A DNA stretch of 64,000 nucleotides from assembly GCA_001298555.1 (NCBI GenBank), contig LJCW01000219.1, forward strand, positions 25,214 to 89,213, read 5' to 3'. This DNA comes from Actinobacteria bacterium OV450 (GTDB lineage: Bacteria; Actinomycetota; Actinomycetes; Streptomycetales; Streptomycetaceae). A program made the position numbers and the translations under genes. The notes beneath the pieces were generated by a model that ran no database searches, was not told the DNA's origin, and saw only the letters and a list, made by a program, of their open reading frames with translations. Positions within the stretch are counted from its first letter, which is position 1, and each line of letters begins with the position of its first letter. This document shows positions 19,409 through 28,112 of this stretch, piece by piece.

Positions 19409-20217
19409 TGCTGCTGACCATCGACGTCGGCAACACCCACACCGTGCTCGGCCTGTTCGACGGTGACGAGATCGTCGAGCACTGGCGGATCTCGACCGAC
19501 CCGCGCCGCACGGCCGACGAGATGGCCGTGCTGATGCAGGGCCTGATGGGCATGCACCCGATGCTCGGCAGCGAGTTGGGCGACGGCATCCACGGCATCG
19601 CGATCTGCTCGACCGTCCCGTCGGTGCTGCACGAGCTGCGCGAGGTGACCCGCCGCTACTACGGCGACGTCCCCGCGGTGCTCGTGGAGCCCGGCATCAA
19701 GACGGGCGTGCCGATCCTGATGGACAACCCCAAGGAGGTCGGCGCGGACCGCATCATCAACGCGGTCGCCGCCGTCGAGCTCTACGGCGGTCCGGCGATC
19801 GTGGTCGACTTCGGTACGGCGACCACGTTCGACGCGGTGTCCGCGAAGGGCGAGTACGTGGGCGGCGTGATCTCTCCGGGCATCGAGATCTCGATGGAGG
19901 CCCTCGGCGTACGGGGCGCGCAGCTGCGCAAGATCGAGCTGGCGCGGCCGCGCAACGTGATCGGCAAGTCCACCGTCGAGGCGATGCAGTCGGGCGTGGT
20001 CTACGGCTTCGCGGGCCAGGTCGACGGGATCGTGAACCGGATGGCCCGCGAGCTGGCCGGTCCGGGCGGTGCGCCGGAGGACGTACGGGTCATCGCGACG
20101 GGCGGGCTCGCCCCGATCGTCCTCGGCGAGTCCTCGGTCATCGACGACCACGAGCCGTGGCTGACGCTGATCGGGCTGCGGCTGGTCTACGAGCGCAACG
20201 CGCCGAACTTCGACTGA
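19408..20217 (+). CDS. coaX: Type III pantothenate kinase CoaX
   Basis: Phosphorylates pantothenate, the first step from PanC's product towards CoA. The 269-residue protein shows the ASKHA fold signatures: phosphate-1 loop DVGNTHTVLGLFDG at 6-19, pantothenate-site segment NPKEVGADRIINAVAAV, phosphate-2 FGTATTFDAV, and ATGGLAPIV near the C-terminus. Together with panC in the same operon it gives a pantothenate-to-CoA module. The operon ends at the hairpin 20226-20250. Confidence 0.95.
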   Translation: MLLTIDVGNTHTVLGLFDGDEIVEHWRISTDPRRTADEMAVLMQGLMGMHPMLGSELGDGIHGIAICSTVPSVLHELREVTRRYYGDVPAVLVEPGIKTGVPILMDNPKEVGADRIINAVAAVELYGGPAIVVDFGTATTFDAVSAKGEYVGGVISPGIEISMEALGVRGAQLRKIELARPRNVIGKSTVEAMQSGVVYGFAGQVDGIVNRMARELAGPGGAPEDVRVIATGGLAPIVLGESSVIDDHEPWLTLIGLRLVYERNAPNFD

Positions 20218-20225
20218 GCCCGGCC

Positions 20226-20250
20226 GGGGCCGCCGCGCCGCGGCGGCCCC
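20226..20250 (+). terminator. Terminator of the panC-nadBC-coaX operon
   Basis: GGGGCCGCCGC (20226-20236) and GCGGCGGCCCC (20240-20250) form a perfect 11-bp stem with a 3-base loop 8 bases after the coaX stop, followed by a short CTTTC. Confidence 0.75.
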
Positions 20251-20282
20251 GCCCCTTTCACTCCGCGCCGTTCTGAAGACTC

Positions 20283-20312
20283 GGGTTCGACTTGATGAAT
20301 TAGCTTGAGCCC
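20283..20312 (+). promoter_or_regulatory. Imperfect palindrome before the GntR gene
   Basis: GGGTTC (20283-20288) and GAGCCC (20307-20312) bracket an AT-rich core TTGATGAATTAG; 9 of 15 symmetric positions match. This size and position, about 30 bases before the gene, suit an autoregulatory GntR operator. Confidence 0.3.
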
Positions 20313-20341
20313 AACTCGTCGACCGGCACAGGACGGCTCAT

Positions 20342-21079
20342 ATGGCCCGTGATACGGCGTACTTGAAGGTGGCGGACTCGCTGCGCGCCCGGATCCGGGC
20401 CGAGGAGTGGCCCGTCGGCGCCAAGCTGCCGTCGCGGGCCCGGTTCGCCGGGGAGTACGGCGTCGGGCAGAGCGTCACGCAGCGGGCGCTGGAGCTGTTG
20501 ATCATCGAGGGGCTCCTGGAGGGCCGGGCCGGCTCGGGCACCTACCTGTGCGAGCCGCGCGAGCGGTTGCGCATGGTCCGCTCCCGGCGGCGGCGCCGGG
20601 CCGGACCCGGCGGTTCGGGCCTGACGTGGGAGGCGCACTCCACAGCCCGTACACCGGCACCCGAGCGGATCGCCGAGCGGCTCGCCGTCCCGCCGGGCGA
20701 CCCGTGCGTGCTCACCACGTACGAGTTCCTGGCCGAGGGCCGGCCGGTGGAGATCTGCGAGTCCTGGGAGCCGATGGCGGTCACGGACGGCACTCCGGTC
20801 GTCCTGCCGGAGGCGGGCCCGTTCAAGGGGGCCGGGGTCATCGAGCGGATGCGCTCGATCGGCGTGCTCGTCGCCTCGGCGCTGGAGGTCCCCCGCCCGG
20901 CGCGGGCGAACCAGCGGCAGGCCAATCTGCTCGGCATCAGCGTGGGCGACCTGATCACCGAGATCGAGCGGACGTACTACGCCACGGACGGGCGGGCGGT
21001 GGAGACCGCCGACATCGTGGTCGCCGACCGCCGATCCGAGATCGCGTACGAGATCGACTTCCACCCCGAGGACCGCTGA
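20342..21079 (+). CDS. GntR-family transcriptional regulator (HutC/UTRA type)
   Basis: A 245-residue regulator. The N-terminal winged helix (about 5-72) reads YLKVADSLRARIRAEEW, LPSRARFAGEYGVGQSVTQRALELL and a wing GRAGSGTYL, standard for GntR proteins. The C-terminal part (about 95-240) is a UTRA-like effector domain with ERLAVPPGDPCVLTTYEF and ITEIERTYYATDGRAVETADIVV. A basic run RSRRRRRAG links them. The effector cannot be read from sequence. It is monocistronic and converges on the next small gene. Confidence 0.9.
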   Translation: MARDTAYLKVADSLRARIRAEEWPVGAKLPSRARFAGEYGVGQSVTQRALELLIIEGLLEGRAGSGTYLCEPRERLRMVRSRRRRRAGPGGSGLTWEAHSTARTPAPERIAERLAVPPGDPCVLTTYEFLAEGRPVEICESWEPMAVTDGTPVVLPEAGPFKGAGVIERMRSIGVLVASALEVPRPARANQRQANLLGISVGDLITEIERTYYATDGRAVETADIVVADRRSEIAYEIDFHPEDR

Positions 21080-21089
21080 CCGGCCGGCA

Positions 21090-21314
21090 TCAGGTTCCTC
21101 CGGCCGCGTGCCGGCGGCCTCCCGCGGCCAGCCTGCGCAGGGCCGCCCACCAGGGGTGCCGCGCGCCCTTTCCGTCGAGGACGGCCTGGAACTGCGCGTA
21201 CGTACGGGCCGCGCGCAGCACGGCGACGTCGTCCCGGCCCGGCGGCGGGGGCATCGGGGCGCCCTGCCGGGAGGCGCGCCAGGTGTCGACGAGGTACTGC
21301 TCGATCGCTGTCAT
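21090..21314 (-). CDS. Small hypothetical protein
   Basis: A 74-residue protein starting MTAIEQYLVDTWRASR, with a Pro-rich loop and a basic helical end (WWAALRRLAAGGRR). No known domain. GGAGGG is immediately upstream of the ATG, closer than ideal. It is divergent from the ArsR-type gene (108-base gap) and its stop is 10 bases from the GntR stop on the other strand. Conserved neighbours of this size next to ArsR/DUF5937 regulators suggest it is real, but function is unknown. Confidence 0.65.
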   Translation of the reverse strand: MTAIEQYLVDTWRASRQGAPMPPPPGRDDVAVLRAARTYAQFQAVLDGKGARHPWWAALRRLAAGGRRHAAGGT

Positions 21315-21422
21315 CCCTCCACCCTGGACCCACTCGGGCCACCCCGCACGACGATTGACGCTCCTCGTCAATCGATCCGTGTCAGGCCTGGTCACAGCCC
21401 TCCGGCAGGTCAGAATGGGCCG

Positions 21423-22544
21423 ATGAGCGTCACCATCGACATCGCCGGGCTCCCCGCGGAGCGCATCCGTTTCGCACCCTCTGCGCTCTCCGAGCTCTGC
21501 ATGGCGCTGCACGCCCTGTCCCAGCCCGCTCACCACCCGCGCCTCGCCTCCTGGACCGCGGCCACCTCGGCCGCGCTGGACCCCTGCCTCGCGGACCGGC
21601 TGCTGGAGGGCGAGTTCATGTGGCGCAGCTCGTTCTCCGACATCTTCATGGCCTTCGCGGGCGTCCCCGGCGGCACCGGCCTGCCCGCCGCGACGCTGGC
21701 CGAGGAGCTCGACGTACTCGACCGGATCGACGACGAGCGGTTCGTGATGGCCGCCCTGGAGCACTGCTGGCTGGCTCTGTACAACGAGGGCGGCGGGCCC
21801 TCTCCGCTGACGGACCCGCAGGCCCGGGCCAAGGCGCTGGAGACCGCCGCCGCCCGCGGCCCGCGCCAGCTGGACTTCTCGCTTCGCCTGCTGGACGACA
21901 CGGCCTCGGTGCGGGTGTGGCTGCGGCGCATGCTGGAGGACTGCGACGAGGCGTTCTTCGCGGAGACCTGGCGGCGGATCGAGCCGCAGCAGAGCGCCGA
22001 CGCCCGGCACAAGACCGAGCTGCTGCGCCGCAGGGGGCTGGCGACGACGCTGCACGAGGTGTCGACGGCGCTGAGCGTCGACCAGGCCGCCACCACCATC
22101 ACCGTCGACAAGATGGTCCACGGCTCGGCCACGGCGACCGATCCGGAGATAGGCCCCGGCCTGGTGTTCGTTCCGACGAACTTCGGCTGGCCCCACCTGC
22201 TGGTGCTGCACGCGCCCGGCTGGATGCCGGTGGTCCACTATCCGCTGCGTTCTCCCGAACTGCCCGAGCCGGGCTCGGTGGAGCTGCTCCAGCGGCGGAT
22301 GGTGGCGCTGGCCCATCCGATGCGGATGATGCTGTGCCGGAGCCTGGCCCGGGCCCCGTACACGACGAGCGAGCTGGCGACCGTACACGGCATCACGGCG
22401 CCGGAGGTCTCGCGGCACCTGTCGGCGCTGAAGAAGGCCGGCCTGCTGCGCACCTGGCGCCGAGGACGTTACGTCCAGCACCAGTTGGATCTGGGCGTGG
22501 TGGCCCGGATCGGCTCGGAGTTCATCGAGGGCATCCTGCGCTGA
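21423..22544 (+). CDS. ArsR/SmtB-type helix-turn-helix regulator with DUF5937
   Basis: A 373-residue regulator. The first 200 residues form a conserved N-terminal domain (DUF5937, IRFAPSALSELCMALHALSQP), with a middle domain of unknown role. The C-terminus (about 290-373) is an ArsR winged helix: LQRRMVALAHPMRMMLCRSL, ELATVHGITAPEVSRHLSALKKAGLL, RRGRYVQHQL. There are no paired metal-binding cysteines in the DNA-binding helix, so metal sensing is unlikely. ATG 21423 is preferred since upstream in-frame sequence covers the promoter and the opposite gene. Confidence 0.85.
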   Translation: MSVTIDIAGLPAERIRFAPSALSELCMALHALSQPAHHPRLASWTAATSAALDPCLADRLLEGEFMWRSSFSDIFMAFAGVPGGTGLPAATLAEELDVLDRIDDERFVMAALEHCWLALYNEGGGPSPLTDPQARAKALETAAARGPRQLDFSLRLLDDTASVRVWLRRMLEDCDEAFFAETWRRIEPQQSADARHKTELLRRRGLATTLHEVSTALSVDQAATTITVDKMVHGSATATDPEIGPGLVFVPTNFGWPHLLVLHAPGWMPVVHYPLRSPELPEPGSVELLQRRMVALAHPMRMMLCRSLARAPYTTSELATVHGITAPEVSRHLSALKKAGLLRTWRRGRYVQHQLDLGVVARIGSEFIEGILR

Positions 22545-22607
22545 CGGCACCGATATGCGGAAGTCGGCCACCGGAATTCAGTGGAACCTCTGGCCAGACC
22601 GGCCTCA

Positions 22608-22618
22608 TGGTCTATACC
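22608..22618 (+). promoter_or_regulatory. DasR-box-like motif before the aminopeptidase gene
   Basis: TGGTCTATACC at 22608-22618 matches 10 of 11 bases of the core of the DasR responsive element (TGGTCTAGACC). A weaker TGGCCAGACC lies at 22591-22600. The site is about 90 bases upstream of the start codon of the M28 peptidase gene. Confidence 0.4.
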
Positions 22619-22704
22619 GTGCGTCCACCGCTCCCCCACGCACCGTGCACCTCTTCCGTCCGTCCGTGTGCCCGTCTGCCCGTACTTGTCGTGGAAGGAT
22701 CTTC

Positions 22705-24258
22705 ATGCCCTCACGTCGTATAGCCGCAGCAACCGCCGTCCTGGCCGCCGCGGCCCTCGTCTCCCCGCTGGTGCTCGCCGGGCCGGCCGGTGCCACCGGC
22801 AGCCCGCAGAGCGATGCCGCCCGGGGCGACGCACTGGCCAGGAAGCTGGTCAAGGACTCGACCGGCAAAGGCGCCTACAACCACCTGAAGGTCTTCCAGG
22901 CCATCGCCGACTACAACAAGGGCACGCGCGTGGCCGGTTCCAAGGGCCACGTGCAGTCCGCGCAGTACGTCGAGGCCGTGATGCGGGCGGCCGGCTACGA
23001 GGTCTCGAAGAACGAGTTCGACTTCGTGTACGTCGAGACGATCGCGGAGACGCTGAAGGTGGGCGGCGCGGGCGGCCGCGACGTGCCGATCAAGCTGATG
23101 ACGTACACGGCGAGCGGCCCGGAGGGCGGCGTCACGGCGCCGCTCGCCGTCGCCCCCGTGGACGCGGACGGTACCAACGGCTGCGAGCCGGGCGACTTCG
23201 CCGCGGGCGCCTTCACGGGGAAGATCGCGCTGGTCAAGCGCGGCGGCTGCACCTTCGCGGTCAAGCAGGCCAATGCGGCGGCGGCCGGCGCGGTCGGCGC
23301 GGTCATCTACAACAACACCGAGGGCGCCCTCAACGGCACCCTGGGCGCGGCGGACGCGGGCAAGGTCCCCACCGGCGGCGTCACCCGCGCCGAGGGCGAA
23401 CGGCTCGCCGCCGAGGCGGCGGCCGGCCCGGTCGAGGTCACCCTCGACATCCGCGAGTTCAGGGAGAACCGCAAGACGTACAACGTCGTCGCGCAGACCC
23501 GGGGCGGGGACGAGGACAACACCGTCTTCCTCGGCGCCCACCTCGACTCGGTGTCGGCGGGCCCCGGCATCAACGACAACGGGTCCGGATCGGCCGGCAT
23601 CCTCCAGGTCGCGCAGCGTCTGGCGAGCAGCCAGAACAAGATCAAGAACAAGGTCAGGTTCGCCTGGTGGTCGGCCGAGGAGTTCGGCCTGCTGGGCTCC
23701 GAGGCGTACGTGAACGGGCTGACGGACGCCCAGAAGAAGCAGATCAAGCTGTACTTGAACTTCGACATGATCGCCTCGCCGAACGCGGCGTACTTCGTCT
23801 ACGACGGCGACGACTCCGACCACGTCGGCTCGGGCCCCGGCCCGGAGGGTTCGGCGCAGCTGGAGAAGGGCATCACCGACTTCCTCGACGCGCAGAACAT
23901 CCCCCACGAGGGCTCGGACTTCACCGGCCGCTCGGACTACGGCCCGTTCATCGAGGCGGGCATCCCGTCGGGCGGTACGGACACGGGCGCCGAGGGCATC
24001 AAGACGGCGGCGCAGGCGGCGAAGTTCGGCGGCCAGGCCGGTGTCGCGTACGACGTGAACTACCACGGCAAGGGCGACGACATCACCAACATCGACCAGC
24101 GGGCGCTCGACATCAACGTCGACGTCATCGCGAACGCGGTCGGCCACTACGCGTTCGACCTGGCCCCGCTGTCACGGCCGGTCGCCTCGAAGCCGACGTC
24201 GGGCGCCGGCACCGGGGGCGGACTGCGCCCGGGCCACGACCACGAGCTCGCCCAGTAG
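22705..24258 (+). CDS. Secreted M28-family aminopeptidase with PA domain
   Basis: Extracellular zinc aminopeptidase of 517 residues related to the S. griseus aminopeptidase. A Sec signal peptide covers about residues 1-32 (LVSPLVLAGPAGA), a protease-associated (PA) domain about 140-235 contains GKIALVKRGGCTF, and the M28 domain (about 245-470) holds the dinuclear zinc ligands and catalytic residues in HLDSVSAGPGINDNGSGSAG, WWSAEEFGLLGSEAYV, NFDMIASPN and YHGKGDDITNID. GGAAGG precedes the ATG. It probably feeds on peptides released during growth on protein or mycelial lysis; the DasR-like box hints at nutrient control. Confidence 0.93.
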   Translation: MPSRRIAAATAVLAAAALVSPLVLAGPAGATGSPQSDAARGDALARKLVKDSTGKGAYNHLKVFQAIADYNKGTRVAGSKGHVQSAQYVEAVMRAAGYEVSKNEFDFVYVETIAETLKVGGAGGRDVPIKLMTYTASGPEGGVTAPLAVAPVDADGTNGCEPGDFAAGAFTGKIALVKRGGCTFAVKQANAAAAGAVGAVIYNNTEGALNGTLGAADAGKVPTGGVTRAEGERLAAEAAAGPVEVTLDIREFRENRKTYNVVAQTRGGDEDNTVFLGAHLDSVSAGPGINDNGSGSAGILQVAQRLASSQNKIKNKVRFAWWSAEEFGLLGSEAYVNGLTDAQKKQIKLYLNFDMIASPNAAYFVYDGDDSDHVGSGPGPEGSAQLEKGITDFLDAQNIPHEGSDFTGRSDYGPFIEAGIPSGGTDTGAEGIKTAAQAAKFGGQAGVAYDVNYHGKGDDITNIDQRALDINVDVIANAVGHYAFDLAPLSRPVASKPTSGAGTGGGLRPGHDHELAQ

Positions 24259-24305
24259 CCCCGGCGCCGCTGCGGGGGCCGGGCCGGCCCCCGCAGCGGG
24301 ACCGG

Positions 24306-25289
24306 TCAGGCCGGCCAGGAACGCACGCCGACCGGCTGGACCAGCCAGCCGAAGTCGCCGAGGCCGCCGCGCGCGGTGAGTTCCGCCGCCTCGCCGGCCG
24401 AGGCCAGTGCCCGGACGTAGGCCGCGGGGTCCGTCGACGCCATGGCCAGCGGGGGGCGGGTCCCCGCGACACCGAGCCGGTCCAGCGCCTCCCGCTGCGA
24501 CACCAGCACCGCCCCCGGCCCCGCGCACGCGTCCAGCGCCACGTGGGCGGTCACGTCGCAGCTCCCGTCCGGGACGGGCGCCACCTCCCGGCCGCCCCGG
24601 AACCCGGTCAGGGTGCCGTACGGGGGCCTGGCGTCGCGGGTGTGGGCGTAGTCCACGGCCACCGCCAGGCCCCTCGACACCGAGCGCACAGCCGCGGCCC
24701 AGGCCTCGTCCCGGGCCCGCCCGATCTCGGCGCGGCCGGCCCCGGGCCACCACCGCTCCAGCCAGGCCCGGTCCGGGCCGTCCACCACCGGCCCGGGGCT
24801 CTCCGTACCGTCCGGGGCGACCAGCACGTAGCGGCCGTCCTCCGCGATCTCCAGGGGCACGTTGTCCAGCCACTCGTTGGCGAACAGCAGCCCCGTGGTC
24901 CCCCCGGGCGGCTCGGCGACCCACCGGATGCGCGGATCGAGCCCGTCCGGCCGCGCCGCCCGCTCCACCGCGTACGGCCGCACCCGCGCCGCGTCCTGCT
25001 CCGGGAGCGCGGCCAGCACCCCGGTCAGCAGCTCGCCGCGCCCGGCCCCGACGTCGACCAGTTCCAGCTGCCTCGGCCGGCCGAGCTCCGCGTCGACCCA
25101 GCGCAGCAGCCGGGCCACGGCTCCCGCGTACAGCGCCGAGGCGTGCACGGAGGTGCGGAAATGCCCGGCGGGCCCCGGTCCGCCCGGCCGCACGTAGAAC
25201 CCGCCGGGTCCGTACAGCGCGGCCTCCATCGCCGCCCGCCACCGGACCGGAACCGGAATCGTGTCCGCGACTTCTCCCTGAGTCCTCAT
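24306..25289 (-). CDS. SAM-dependent methyltransferase of the MidA/NDUFAF7 family
   Basis: A 327-residue Methyltransf_28-type protein. Seen: [12 protein letters not shown] near the N-terminus, the SAM loop [17 protein letters not shown], the family segment [15 protein letters not shown], and [25 protein letters not shown]. Eukaryotic NDUFAF7 methylates an arginine of the NuoD-like complex I subunit. An orphan NuoD-like gene lies 5 kb away, which makes a similar substrate possible but not shown. A GTG at 25316 is an alternative start. Confidence 0.82.
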   Translation of the reverse strand: MRTQGEVADTIPVPVRWRAAMEAALYGPGGFYVRPGGPGPAGHFRTSVHASALYAGAVARLLRWVDAELGRPRQLELVDVGAGRGELLTGVLAALPEQDAARVRPYAVERAARPDGLDPRIRWVAEPPGGTTGLLFANEWLDNVPLEIAEDGRYVLVAPDGTESPGPVVDGPDRAWLERWWPGAGRAEIGRARDEAWAAAVRSVSRGLAVAVDYAHTRDARPPYGTLTGFRGGREVAPVPDGSCDVTAHVALDACAGPGAVLVSQREALDRLGVAGTRPPLAMASTDPAAYVRALASAGEAAELTARGGLGDFGWLVQPVGVRSWPA

Positions 25290-25396
25290 CCCCGAAAGGT
25301 TAAGCTCGCCCTCCACCTTGGGGAGTACGCCCCCGGCGCACGGATCGCACCTGTGGTTGACTCCAGCACCTATCCCCGTTGCCTACTCTGGGTTAC

Positions 25397-26599
25397 GTGC
25401 AGCGCCTCTACGACTTCCTCCGCAGACACCCGACGGGCGTCGACAGCTTCTGGGCTGTCCTCCTGGTCGGACTCGGGCTGCTGCAAGTCGCCGAAGACAG
25501 TTTCAACAGCACCACCGCGCGCCTGATCGCCGTCCCCTCGGTGCTCGCCATGGGCGTCGTCGTGGCCCTGCGCCGCACGTGGACGGTGCCGATGTTCTGG
25601 CTCGCCGTCGGCACCGGCGTCTACAAGCTGATCACCCACACCGAGGCCATCAACTCCGACCTCGCGATGCTGATCATCCTGTACACGGTCGCGGCGTCGG
25701 CCGACGTCTCCCGGCGGATGTCCCGCATCGCGCTGGCCATCGGGCTCACCGCCTCCCCGCTCTACGCGCTGCGCTTCACGGTGGACAAGGGGAACTTCCG
25801 CGACAACGTCTTCTTCGTGCTCTTCGCGATCGTCCCGTTCGCCCTCGCCTGGGTGCTCGGCGACTCCCTGCGCACCCGCCGGGCCTACTACGCCCAGCTC
25901 GTCGAGCGGAACCAGCGCCTGGAGAAGGAGCGCGTGGCCCAGGCCCAGGTGGCCGTCGCCGCCGAGCGCGCCCGGATCGCCCGCGAGCTGCACGACGTCG
26001 TCGCGCACAACGTCTCCGTGATGGTCGTCCAGGCGGACGGCGCCGCGTACGTCATGGACGTGGCCCCGGACCAGGCCAAGGAGGCCCTGCAGACCATCTC
26101 CGGAACCGGCCGCCAAGCCCTGGCCGAGATGCGCCGGCTGCTCGGCGTCCTGCGCACCGGCGAGCCCCAGGAGGCCGAGGACTACGTGCCCCAGCCGGAC
26201 GTCGAGCAGATCGAGGTCCTGGTCGAGCAGGTACGGGCGGCCGGTCTCGCGGTGGACTTCGCCGTCGAGGGGGCACCGCGCCGGCTGCCCAGCGGCGTCG
26301 AGCTCACCGCGTACCGGATCGTTCAGGAAGCCCTGACGAACACCCGCAAGCACGGCGGTCCGGACGCCAGGGCGAGCGTCCGGCTGGTCTACTTCGACGA
26401 CGGGCTCGGCCTGCTGGTCGAGGACGACGGCCGGGGCGCGGCCCACGAGCTGTACGAGGACGGCGGCGCCGACGGCGCCGGGCACGGGCTGATCGGCATG
26501 CGCGAGCGGATCGGCATGGTCGGCGGAACCCTGGACGCGGGCCCGCGTCCGGGCGGCGGCTTCCGGATCAGCGCACTGCTCCCGCTCAAGAAGAAATGA
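25397..26599 (+). CDS. NarL-family sensor histidine kinase
   Basis: Membrane kinase of 400 residues. The N-terminal third has about five TM helices without a large external domain, so the signal is probably sensed in or at the membrane. The dimerisation domain has ERARIARELHDVVAHNVSVM with the HisKA_3 phospho-acceptor His, and the ATPase domain has TAYRIVQEALTNTRKH and GHGLIGMRERI. GTG 25397 is preferred to TTG 25379: TACTCT at 25384-25389 lies 7 bases before it, the spacing of a leaderless promoter. It is followed after 20 bases by its response regulator. Confidence 0.92.
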   Translation: MQRLYDFLRRHPTGVDSFWAVLLVGLGLLQVAEDSFNSTTARLIAVPSVLAMGVVVALRRTWTVPMFWLAVGTGVYKLITHTEAINSDLAMLIILYTVAASADVSRRMSRIALAIGLTASPLYALRFTVDKGNFRDNVFFVLFAIVPFALAWVLGDSLRTRRAYYAQLVERNQRLEKERVAQAQVAVAAERARIARELHDVVAHNVSVMVVQADGAAYVMDVAPDQAKEALQTISGTGRQALAEMRRLLGVLRTGEPQEAEDYVPQPDVEQIEVLVEQVRAAGLAVDFAVEGAPRRLPSGVELTAYRIVQEALTNTRKHGGPDARASVRLVYFDDGLGLLVEDDGRGAAHELYEDGGADGAGHGLIGMRERIGMVGGTLDAGPRPGGGFRISALLPLKKK

Positions 26600-26619
26600 C
26601 GACGAGGTCGAGGTAACTG

Positions 26620-27294
26620 ATGTCCATCCGAGTGATGCTGGTCGACGACCAGGTGCTGCTGCGCACGGGTTTCCGGATGGTGCTCGCCGCCCAGCCGGAC
26701 ATGGAGGTCGTCGCCGAGGCCGGTGACGGCCTGGAGGCGCTGGAGGTGCTGCGGTCCACCAAGGTGGACGTGGTGCTGATGGACGTCCGTATGCCGAAGC
26801 TCGACGGGGTCGAGGCCACGCGCCGGATCTGCGAGCGGGACGAGCACCCCGACGTGATCATCCTGACCACCTTCGACCTGGACGAGTACGCCTTCTCGGG
26901 CCTGAAGGCGGGCGCGAGCGGTTTCATGCTGAAGGACGTGCCGCCGGCGGAGCTGCTGGCCGCGATCCGCTCGGTGCACAGCGGCGACGCGGTGGTGGCC
27001 CCGTCCACGACCCGGCGCCTGCTGGACCGCTTCGCGCCGATGCTGCCGACGAACACGCAGGAGCCGCAGAACAAGGAGGTCGAGCGGCTGACGGAGCGCG
27101 AGCGCGAGGTCATGCTGCTGGTCGCCCAGGGGCTGTCGAACGGCGAGATCGCCGGCCGCCTGGTCCTGTCAGAGGCCACCGTGAAGACGCACGTCGGCCG
27201 CATCCTGACCAAGCTGAACCTGCGCGACCGCGTCCAGGTGGTCGTCCTCGCGTACGAGACTGGCCTGGTGCGCGCCGGCGGCGGGGCCGCCTAG
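26620..27294 (+). CDS. NarL/LuxR-type response regulator
   Basis: Partner of the upstream kinase, 224 residues. The receiver has Asp9/Asp10, phospho-acceptor Asp55 in LMDVRMPKLDG and Lys105 in MLKD. The LuxR-type helix-turn-helix (about 155-215) reads LTEREREVMLLVAQGLSNGEIA then LSEATVKTHVGRILTKL. The regulated genes are unknown; the RTX-like gene next door is on the opposite strand. The two-component pair matches a conserved Streptomyces locus of undefined signal. Confidence 0.93.
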   Translation: MSIRVMLVDDQVLLRTGFRMVLAAQPDMEVVAEAGDGLEALEVLRSTKVDVVLMDVRMPKLDGVEATRRICERDEHPDVIILTTFDLDEYAFSGLKAGASGFMLKDVPPAELLAAIRSVHSGDAVVAPSTTRRLLDRFAPMLPTNTQEPQNKEVERLTEREREVMLLVAQGLSNGEIAGRLVLSEATVKTHVGRILTKLNLRDRVQVVVLAYETGLVRAGGGAA

Positions 27295-27334
27295 GGCCGG
27301 CGCCAGGGGCCGGGACGGCGTCGAGGTCCCCGGG

Positions 27335-27949
27335 TCAGCGTTGTACGAACTCGCACTGGGATCCGGTGACGAGGGTGTCGAGCAGGGCGCTGTCGGCCAC
27401 GACGAGGTCGAAGCCGGGGCCGCACGAGATCTTGTCGAAGCCGTTGTTGCGGCTGACGATCGTGTCGTTGCCGCCCTGCCCGACGAAGGTGGTTTCGCCC
27501 GGTGTGGAGCCCCAGCCGTCCGGGTCGGTGAGCCGGTCGTTGCCGTTGCCGCCGACGACGATGTCGTCGCCGGCCCCGCCGTCGAGGTCGCTCGCGATCG
27601 TGGTCAGGTTCCTGATCCGGTCGTTCCGGTCGTTCAAGGAGGCCTGGATCCGGGTGACGGTGGCCGCGGGGCCGCAGCGGACGGCGTGCACGGTGAGCGC
27701 GGCACAGCCGGGTCCGGGGGTGAGCGTGCTCGTCGTATCGGTGACGATGAGGTCGCCCGTGGCGCCGTCGACGGCCAGGGTGACGTCGTTCACCTCGCCG
27801 GGCAACGCGCTGAAGTAGACCTGGTTGGCGCTGCGCGTCACGAACGACGGCGAGGCGGAGGCGGGCGCGGCGAGCGCCACCGACAGGGCGAGCGCGGCCA
27901 GGGCGGGGGCGGCGATGCGGGCGGAACGGCGGGGCGCGTTCGGGTTCAT
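27335..27949 (-). CDS. Secreted protein with RTX-like calcium-binding repeats
   Basis: A 204-residue exported protein. The signal peptide ends around residue 32 (ALAAPASA). A beta-rich domain follows, and residues about 120-175 contain nonapeptide-like units LDGGAGDDIVVGGNGNDRL and FVGQGGNDTIVS, the GGxGxD pattern that binds Ca2+ in parallel beta rolls. Four cysteines (ALTVHAVRC, ISCG, GSQCEF and GPGCAA) could form disulfides. The type I secretion signal of Gram-negative RTX proteins is absent; export is via Sec. Function unknown. Confidence 0.78.
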   Translation of the reverse strand: MNPNAPRRSARIAAPALAALALSVALAAPASASPSFVTRSANQVYFSALPGEVNDVTLAVDGATGDLIVTDTTSTLTPGPGCAALTVHAVRCGPAATVTRIQASLNDRNDRIRNLTTIASDLDGGAGDDIVVGGNGNDRLTDPDGWGSTPGETTFVGQGGNDTIVSRNNGFDKISCGPGFDLVVADSALLDTLVTGSQCEFVQR

Positions 27950-28112
27950 CTGCGGAACATCCCTCGGGGTCGCGGGGTGCGGATCGGGTCGAGGATCCGT
28001 CGGTCTCCTCGCTACCCGGAGCGGCCGCGGCCCCGGTGTGATGGTCCGGCAGTTCCTTCGTATGCCCGGGGCAACCCCTCGTCCGGCCCCTCCCGCCCCC
28101 TCCGGCCGCCCG

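Noticed and set aside
22581..25526. A 981-residue Arg/Gly-rich open frame through the aminopeptidase and methyltransferase region
   Set aside because: Out-of-frame shadow of two real genes on different strands; no domain.
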